From Hydrangea macrophylla (lineage: Eukaryota; Streptophyta; Magnoliopsida; Cornales; Hydrangeaceae), in contig CM066982.1 in the NCBI GenBank assembly GCA_033977485.1, positions 34,636,218 to 34,700,217 on the forward strand: 64,000 nt of DNA. Direction: 5' to 3'. Position 1 is the stretch's first letter, and each line of letters starts with the position of its first letter. Positions 56,467-64,000 of this stretch are shown here, piece by piece. The position numbers and the translations under genes were made by a program. Below the pieces are notes generated by a model, which was not told the DNA's origin, searched no databases, and worked only from the letters and a program-made list of their open reading frames with translations.

Positions 56467-58092
56467 TGACAAGCGGGGGTATTTGTAAAATACAACCGCG
56501 CTAAAAGAAGAAAATACACTAAATTAGTTTACAATTCCTTTGTTCATCTACAATTTGAATAGCAATGCCAGTTTGTACACAAATTGATTAAACTATGATA
56601 AGTGATATTGTTTTAGTGGTTATTTGTGCAGATTTCTATTGATGTGTGAAGAATTGGATGAGAATAATAAAAGGACGTGCTTGGTTTTAATGAAGACAAC
56701 TCAGTCATAAAAAGGAGGTTTCGAGCGATCGAGGTTTCGATCGATCAAACTCTGCTCAAGCGCTCGAAGATCCCAGACGTTCAATCGATCGAGAGGTGTT
56801 CGATCGATCGAACATGGCTTTTATCATAAATAACGCGCACGCAGCAGAAATAGAGTTTTAACCCTAGCATTAGGTTATTGTATATATAGTCGTATTGTAT
56901 ACGTCCTAAGGACGCCCACTTTTACTTTTTATCAGTTTCATACAGGGAGAAGAGAGCTTCTTTTTATTTTTGTAGGTTTTATCAAAGATTGGTATTGTCT
57001 GGCTTGAGTTCTCATAGATTAATACAAGTCATCTTTCCAGGTTACTTTGTATTACTTTACTTCTATTCTTCTCATAGTTTATTATAGTTCAATCTGTTAA
57101 ACTAGTGGTTTTGAATGTTAGATAAGTTTACACCATTAGTTTTCATAGTTTTTATGTTTAAAATACAACCAAACAAGACCTCAATGGATCTTTATATTAA
57201 AAACGACTCTGTGATACTCCAGACCATGTCTGAGTAATCCTCAGATTGGGAGATCACAATGAAACTGTGATCTTAAGCCTCTACTATGCAGCAAAATAAT
57301 CCATGTGTTCGATCGATCGAAGTTATATCGATCGATCGGAACAGAGACATTGTCGAGCGATCGAAGACATTTCGATCGATCGAGAGATGAAAATGTTCTA
57401 TCGATCGAAAGCGCGTCGATCGATCGAACTCTCTGATTCTTGAGAACATTCTATGCAGTATTTCTAGACTTTCTGCTTTATAAATTTGTTATCAAACTGT
57501 CCCCAAATGCTCAGTTTGTCAAAACAATATTTAAACTTAAAGCCTTAAAGCATTTTTCTTCAATACATTTTGCAAACCACCCTCAATGCTAACACCATTG
57601 TAGGTGCGAGTCTTAACTATTGTTTTAAACCGCTTTCATGTGTTTCAAACTTAATTGTGATGACATAGTCTCGGTCATGAAAGGGCTATGGATTCTTTAT
57701 CCTAAGAGAAATACAGAATACTGTAGAAGATGTGCTCCATTGAGTTTTAACGTAATTACATGGTAGATGGCTAGGTCGCGGTGGATTTGTGTAATCCCAA
57801 CATTTCCTTTATATTAAGATCAACACGTTTTAAAATATCGATTTAATTAATTAGTTGGTCATTAGTTTAATTTAGTTTAATTGATTTCTCTTTTGTAGTT
57901 GATAAACTGTGGAACTTGGTGTTCTACATCCTTTAAAAATATTGATTTTTATTTTCCTGTTAGAGATTAATCTAGGTATTTAGTTTAACATATTCCCTGT
58001 GGGATTGACCTGGACTTTACCAGATTACTACTTGCACGATTACCTACACTTGGGTATAGCACACAAGCGCACACAGAAAAATTCTCGTGTCA
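56467..58092 (+). repeat. Athila 3' LTR, second copy
   Basis: TGACAAGCGGGGGTATTTG to ...TTCTCGTGTCA, 1626 bp, reverse-complement homologous to 34766-36370 with more divergence than the pair has with each other. TATATATA at 56881-56888. Palindrome clusters at 56723-56816 and 57306-57434 flank it. Confidence 0.95.
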
Positions 58093-59200
58093 ACACACTC
58101 AACAAATATATATGTATATACATTTTTTACACGAATGGAGTCACACAGACTCAACAAATTCACTTTTTTACACAAATGGAGTGACACAGACTCAAAAGAA
58201 TTTCTTATTTCAAAATTGGGGGTTAACATTTCAAATTTTCTTAATCAGAATCAATTTTGACTCAACAAGAATCTCAAATCTCGAAATTGGAGTCAAATCG
58301 CCTAAACAAAAATTCCAATTTTCAAAATTAGGAGTCAATCAGACTCAGAGAATTTCTCTTTCACAAAATTGGGAGTTGATCGGCCCCAAAGAATTTCTTC
58401 TTCACAAAACTAGGAGTCAATCAGACTCAATTTATTTCAAACTCATGAATCAGGAGTTAATTAGACCCAAACAAATTCAAATTCTCAAAATCTGGAGTCT
58501 GGAGTCGGTTTAACTCAACTCAATTCCCATTTCCAAGTCGGGAGTACATTCGACTTGAAGCAATTCCTATTTCCAAATGGGAGTCGCACTGACTCAAATA
58601 ATTCACATTTTACAAAAGGAGAGTCATATGATCTTGAAAATTCACATTTCCCAAACACGAAGTCACATGGACTCAAAGATCCATTTTTTACAAATACGGA
58701 GTCACGCAGACTCGAAACATTCTTATTTTACAAACACGAAGTCACGCGGACTCAAGAACTCAATATTTTATACTCACGGAGTCATGCAGACTCAAAAACT
58801 CAATATTTACACACACAGATTCACGCGGACTAAAAAGATTCATATCTTACATATATGAAGTCACGCAGGCTTAAGAACTTATTATTATTTTATATTAACG
58901 GAGTCATGCGGACTCAAGAATTCATTAACGGAGTCATGAAATCATATTCTATGTAAACGGAGTCACGCAGACTCAAGAATTTCATATTTTACATTAACAG
59001 AGTCACACGAACTCAAAGAATTGATTTTACAAAGATAGAGAGTCCTCAGACTCAAAGAATTGGTCATTTTTTACAAAAATGGAGAGTCTTTGAATCCAAA
59101 GAATTAGTTTTTTTTTTTTACAAAAATGGAGAGTCCTTGAACTCAAAGAATTGGTTTCACAAAAGTGGGGAGTCCTCAGACTCAAAGAATTTGAACGGAG
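58093..59200. repeat. GAGTC/GACTC minisatellite, right block
   Basis: About 20 diverged units with GGAGTC-N-AGACTCAA junctions. The first are 41 bp apart (GGAGTCACACAGACTCAACA), later ones are variable. Same family as 53641-54080 but older or more rearranged. Confidence 0.85.
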
Positions 59201-62200
59201 CTGATGGGGTCACGAAGGGAGTTGTGCTACCATAGCGGTGTTTGGAAAGCATGATTTTCTGCACTTGCAAATCATTTGGAAGAAACACAATAATTGTGTC
59301 CAAATAGGGAAGTCCTCTTTGCCCTTAGTCTTAGACCATTATCATATTTTCACTTTTAGTATTGTGTTGTGATAGTGTTTAAAACTCCTGCTTGCCATGC
59401 TCGTCGGATGCTTTTGGAGGCTTTTCAAATCTTTATTCATCATCTTAAACCCACATTTGAGATCATTATTGACTCATCGAAGGAGGACAATCTTAACAAA
59501 GCAATTACAAAAGATGACTGACTCAAACTCTATATTATTATGAATCATTGTGTTTTCATCGTGAATAATGTATCATCTCACCTTTCATTTATTCATCACC
59601 TTACAATGGTAGTACTTCACCGACAAATCTAAACTTTGAAGATTCTCCCTTTTCGATTTGGCTAGGTTTTTTTTTTGCCTATCCAGAGTGTGCTTCAAAT
59701 TAGTGCTTTAGCTTAGAGAATAAAAGACATTTTATTTCAATCCATTCAAACAAACTTGATTACTTGAGAACTTTTCTCTGACATAGGGGGATTATGGCAA
59801 ATGAAGTTTGCCCTTAGTTTAAATAGGACTTGGAGGCATTGCTTCTGGGATTAAATAAGGTGTTCAGCAAACGAAGTTTGCCCCCCCTAGTTTGGCAATA
59901 TATATGTGGCTTCAGGCAAACTTACGCAAATTTGCCCCTAGTCCAAAGGAAGAAAACCAAAGGCATAAAGGGTGATGCTTACGGTTTAGGGATGGTTATG
60001 GATCGAGAACCTTGCAAGGTTTGCCTACTTATCCCTAAATGGGAATCAGGTCCAGAGTAGTTCAGCCAAAGCTTAAATAAAGTGCCAAATCATTGGTGGC
60101 GACCGAACCGAACAGGTTGCCTACATATCCCCGAGTGGGAATCAGGTTAAGCGTAGTTCAAGTACTCTGGAGTCTTGAAAGAATAAGGCTTTAAGAATCT
60201 GTGGGCTTTTCGAGCCATGTTTCCATATGGGTTCAATGAGAGCTCTCTCTTAGGTAGATTTTCTGAAACAGATTCCTTGTGGTAGCTTTTGAACAGAATG
60301 ATGAGAATATGAACTACTTCTCCCTTTTTTTTTGTGGCGATTAATTCTTTAACCTCTTCACTAGCCAGTTAATCTTTACAACTCTCATCATGTTTTATTC
60401 ATACTCTATCAGATTCACAAAGTAATATCATCCCTTCAAATCATTATTTGTTTTTCTCAAAGATATCTCTGCATTGTTTTAGGCTTACTTAGCATTTGAG
60501 CCTTTCATGAAAATTTTGAAGCTGATAAATTTCTTTTCTTTGTTTAGAACAACACAATGCCTTGAGATAGTTCATGTGTCAATGATCTTCTTTGAAGTGC
60601 TCAAGAATTCTCAATCTTATCTATTCTCTGCCTTTTCTTTTCTCTTTCCTTTCTTTTCTCCACCTTACTATCTCTTATTCTCTCCATGATTTTAACTGGC
60701 TAGGATTAGGATTTTTGAAATTAACACGCATCTTATTTTTGCTCTAACTTTTGCCTAGGCGCCCTTTCGGGTTTTCATCCTAGCAAGCTCTTTCTTCTTT
60801 TTCTTTTTCTTTCTTTCATTTGCTTTTTCAATTCTTTTTTTTTTGGAAGAAGAAGTTCATTTAAAATATCTGGCTGCCATCAAGGACCAAGTTTATGATT
60901 TTGGACTAGTTGGGCTTACCTTTTAGGCTTGGTATTTGAAAAAAGGGGATGGTGAGCAAGCTTCAAGTTCCAAGTTCATCTTTTCAAGATTGAGCAAGAG
61001 CATCTTTAAATTCTTAAAGTTAAGCTAATCAATTATCTACTCCTCCTTGGTTTTGGCACAAAATCTGCTTTGATCACTTGGGGATCCTTTTTAATGCAAA
61101 GATTTATTAGCAAAGTATTTTCCATGATCTCTGACAAAAGTTATTATTATTTTTTTTTGGCTTAATGATCCATTTATTCACGACTTGGCACACTGAATCA
61201 AACAAAAATGAGATTTTATTCAACTAGGATAGAAGGAGGATTACATCACTTGACTCGATTGACTCGATAAAGACTTGACAATAAACTCGATAACAGACTA
61301 ACTAAAAGACTCGACTGGACTCGACATTTGACTCCAACTTAGACATGAGTCGATTACAATGGACTAGACTCGACTTTGGCCTCAATTGGAGTGTCACAGA
61401 TGATCTTCAATTTATTAAATTTCCAAGAGCATCCACATGTACTTTAGCAGTAGTAGTTCCAAACACTATCACTTCACTGGCATCATTTGAACCTTCGGGT
61501 TTGCTACTCGTGTTTGCGGTAACATTATCCATCCCTATGGCCAATTTCTCAGTTAAGTGGCCCTTCTTCGAATCATTAGGCTCCACAAGCTAATCAACCT
61601 CAACATAATCCTTTTCATTATCTTCTCTCTTCTAACTATTCTCACGCTTGAATTGCTAACCCAAACTGTTCTAGGGTTGATACTATCTCGCCTACAGTCA
61701 TGTTCTGTTTTTAATCAATTTTGATTGATTCCAAAGGAATTTTCATTTTGTTATTATTTTCACATTTTCTTTTGCAAATGCTTAGTAAAATGTTAATGAA
61801 TGGTTCATATGTCACACGGATGTAATGTATGTGTGTGTGTGTGTGTCTATTCTATATGCAAAAAGAAGAGAAAATCCTAACCCTAACACATAAGGCACAT
61901 AAGCACATAAAATCCTCATTCATGTCAAGTGTGCTGATTTCTCTTTTCATTGTGATCCTCATTACCCCTTCAAAGATTGAAAATTTTTAAAATTTTTAAA
62001 ATTCATTTGAAAAGAATTTCTCTAGATGATGTGATCTTTTAAATTCTCAAGAATTTTAGATTTTTTCTTTGAAGGCAAAAAAAAAAACATTTCTCAACAA
62101 AAGATGATTGGGTTGAAACTTTGCTTTGAAATTCATATGAAAAAAAAACATTTCTTTAGTTGGCGAAACTTTTCAAACATAACTCCTGAGAATTTTGGGT

Positions 62201-62960
62201 TCTCCATTCGAAGATGAGAATGTGAAAATATACCTCAACAAAGGTTGACTTAGAATCTTAAAAAGCTGAACTCCAAAGATTTTTGAAAGAGCGATTGAAA
62301 ACTTTAAAAAAAATATGACAAAAATCTATTTTGCTTTCAAAGATGGATTTAAAATTCTTTGGGTAGAAGGATCACATGATCGGATTATCACCGTACTTTT
62401 CATGAATTTGGATACATATAAGGTCAATGATGCTTAGCTAAACATGATATAAGAAATGCAATCTTATAATCAAGATTCGACATATTCTCAAATGTCATAG
62501 GACATGAAGAGGAATTGCTCAAAAGTGATTAAGAGGTTACAGATATTTCATTAAGCAAGTATCATCATCATCTCAAGTAATCCCTTTCGGGCATACAAAA
62601 CTCCCTAGCACATAATCCTAATCAAGAATTAATTTCCTAACTTTGAAAGGTTCTACAGAAGCTATCATGCAAAGGCCGAGTTTTGGTCAAATAAGGGACC
62701 CTTAACACACATTCGATAGGATGCTTCATATACGAACACATGGTACGAGATCAAGGGTGATTACACAGTCCCATGATAACTTGACCGACCGGGTTGCCCC
62801 GAGTCTTAGTTCTGTGCAATCGACTGGCTGGACATGCAAGTGAAATGCAACAGGCACACAAAGATTGATTAATTTGATAAAAGGAATGTTTTCAAGTTTA
62901 ATCCTCGAGTGAACCCAAAATCAGGAATTCTGGTCTGCAAAACCAAAGATTCTAGGTTCG
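59201..62960. other. Non-coding 5' internal region of the Tat-like element
   Basis: 3.7 kb where gag-pol would be expected. I find no gag, protease, RT or integrase motif on either strand. It contains two GGTTTGCCTAC-like words (60018, 60113), a (GT)n run at about 61826-61846 and AT-rich sequence. Small frames lack domains. Confidence 0.6.
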
Positions 62961-62979
62961 ATCCGCAGCAGAGTCGCCA
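62961..62979 (-). other. Primer binding site of the Tat-like element
   Basis: Minus strand TGGCGACTCTGCTGCGGAT, close to the TGGCGACTCTGCTGGGGA PBS used by Tat/Ogre-type elements, 5 bp from the LTR end. Confidence 0.8.
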
Positions 62980-62984
62980 GATTA

Positions 62985-64000
62985 TGGATATCGCAATTTT
63001 TCCTACCCACAGCTTTTCATTTAAAATTCTTTTAAATTTCAAATTCAAAACAAATGAGTCACCACTTAATTTTTCAAAGGAAAACTAAGAAACCATTTCA
63101 AAAGGGAACTGATCTTTTGCGAAACCAAAGATTAACTAGGTTCGGGGATTATAGAATGAGAGAGGAAGGAGCCCGTGGGACTAAAACACCCTCTCTCATC
63201 CTATCTTGCGATAGGCCTCTACTCAACATCCTTTTAATCGAATTATTAATTTAAATGTGCCCTCAACTAATACATATGTATAAATATACATTACAAAAGC
63301 ATGTCTAAAGGGTATAAGATTGCAAGTGATAAAATATCATTCAAAAGCCACGTAATTCAAGTAGCAAGCAATATGATATGCAAATAGGGAACTAGAGAAC
63401 TTACCTGGGATCCGGCCGCAAATATTAAACGTGCAAATGCATGCAAATAGATAAAACCTAGGAAAAGAGTCTCTAATCCATATATACAAGTAAAGCAAGT
63501 CCTAATTCTAAGGTGTCGCGTCTGAAGTCGAAAATCAATTAAAATCAAAGAATACAATAAACTAGAGAGGAGTTGAGAAATTGTACCTCAATAGCGCTAC
63601 AAAATAGAGGTTAGTGCACATAATATACAAGATATAAAGTTGGATCTTAAATAACAATCCTAGACTTCTAGCTTTAAGCTATCAAGTGTAATTAAATCTA
63701 AAGCGAACAAGTCCTAATTACAAACATCAAGCCACATGGATGAATGTATACATGAACAAGAGTAAATTATGAAATATTCATTCATTTGTATCACTTAGAC
63801 TTTGAATTCAAGTTTAATTGATCATTATTAAAACATGGTTTGAGACCTAGGTCATAGAAAAGTCATTTGGACCATTATTTACAAAGTTGGTCAAATCTAT
63901 CATAAAATTCTGAAAATTACAGAGAGCAGACCAGAAAGTAAATCAAATAAAAAGCATGCTTCCCATGGTTTGATATCGGTAAATTTTGGACACAAGATGC
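62985..64000 (-). repeat. 5' LTR of the Tat-like element (partial)
   Basis: Begins TGGATATCGCAATTTTTCC and follows 49751-50766 almost base for base. It is cut by the window edge. Confidence 0.9.

Larger units (their letters stand above)
54085..58092 (+). mobile_element. 3' fragment of a second Athila element
   Basis: Begins inside integrase (homologous to the complement of about 30060) and ends with a full 3' LTR. It has no 5' LTR, gag, PR or RT. The 41-bp minisatellite family flanks both sides, so the fragment disrupts that array. It also lacks the env-position gene present in the complete element. Confidence 0.9.
49751..64000 (-). mobile_element. Tat-like, apparently non-coding LTR element
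   Basis: 3' LTR at 49751-52599, PPT at 52600-52615, internal region 52600-62984, PBS at 62961-62979 and the first kilobase of the 5' LTR (62985-64000) running off the window. After removing the inserted Athila fragment the internal part is about 6.4 kb with no gag or pol domains. It resembles a large non-autonomous derivative. Internal CTGCCTACGTATCC-AATCAG words (near 52770, 60020 and 60113) are familiar from Tat-lineage internal regions. Confidence 0.75.

Noticed and set aside
58112..58858. Frames of 92-133 residues
   Set aside because: Minisatellite translations; homologous units lack a common frame.
59830..60060. 76-residue plus-strand frame
   Set aside because: It lies in the non-coding internal part of the Tat-like element, over a GCCTACTTATCC-type repeat word; no domain.

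Overview
The window looks like intergenic heterochromatin from a flowering plant, most likely a eudicot with a large, repeat-rich genome. I infer this from AT-rich, gene-free sequence packed with nested LTR retrotransposons of plant-specific lineages: Ty3/Gypsy Athila, Tat and Tekay types, plus a Ty1/Copia remnant. I find no convincing host gene, tRNA, rRNA or CRISPR array. Species cannot be named from this sequence.

Layout, left to right. 1-2356: end of a Tekay-type Gypsy element (+), with chromodomain-like pol end, polypurine tract and a complete 3' LTR. 2357-12597: decayed Tat-lineage Gypsy element (-) with 5' LTR, PBS, gag, PR, RT, two RNase H types and INT; between INT and its missing 3' LTR lies an antisense (+) spliced extra gene with a Transposase_28-like segment. 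12598-21848: a CACTA-like end and a mosaic of short diverged repeats, split by a Tat LTR fragment (+), itself split by a Copia-like remnant (-). 21849-36503: a small foldback MITE split by a complete 14.5-kb Athila element (-) with TTTCC target duplications. 36504-44806: Tekay-like Gypsy remnants (-), one with a tandem-repeat block inside RT, plus pieces of Copia and Tat LTRs. 44807-48721: possible DNA-transposon end, an Athila-type solo LTR and unassigned sequence. 48722-49750: another Gypsy RT piece. 49751-64000: a Tat-like, apparently non-coding LTR element (-) with its 3' LTR, PPT, minisatellites, PBS and part of its 5' LTR; a 3' fragment of a second Athila copy (+, 54085-58092) sits inside it.

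The Athila element is the best-preserved unit. Its gag-pol is one reading frame (34625 to 29061) interrupted only by four in-frame stops. Downstream are two small accessory reading frames with splice acceptors just before their ATGs, and an env-position gene (Transposase_32-like, Pro-rich tail) that seems to have its own TATA box, non-coding exon and leader intron.

The most unusual pattern is regulatory. At least five LTR families here carry clusters of short palindromes, each family with its own word: CAGTCGACTG, CAATCGATTG, TTCGATCGATCGAA, CTTGATCGATCAAG, GGCATTCA-N-TGAATGCC. The clusters tend to sit just upstream of the TATA box and again some 330-470 bp downstream in the leader. The same two-cluster layout recurs at the internal promoter of the Athila env-position gene. 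Two copies of the same Copia LTR carry different palindrome words at the same place. I do not recognise this as a described system. It could be a set of fast-evolving sites for dimeric proteins or hairpin-forming RNA; that is inference.
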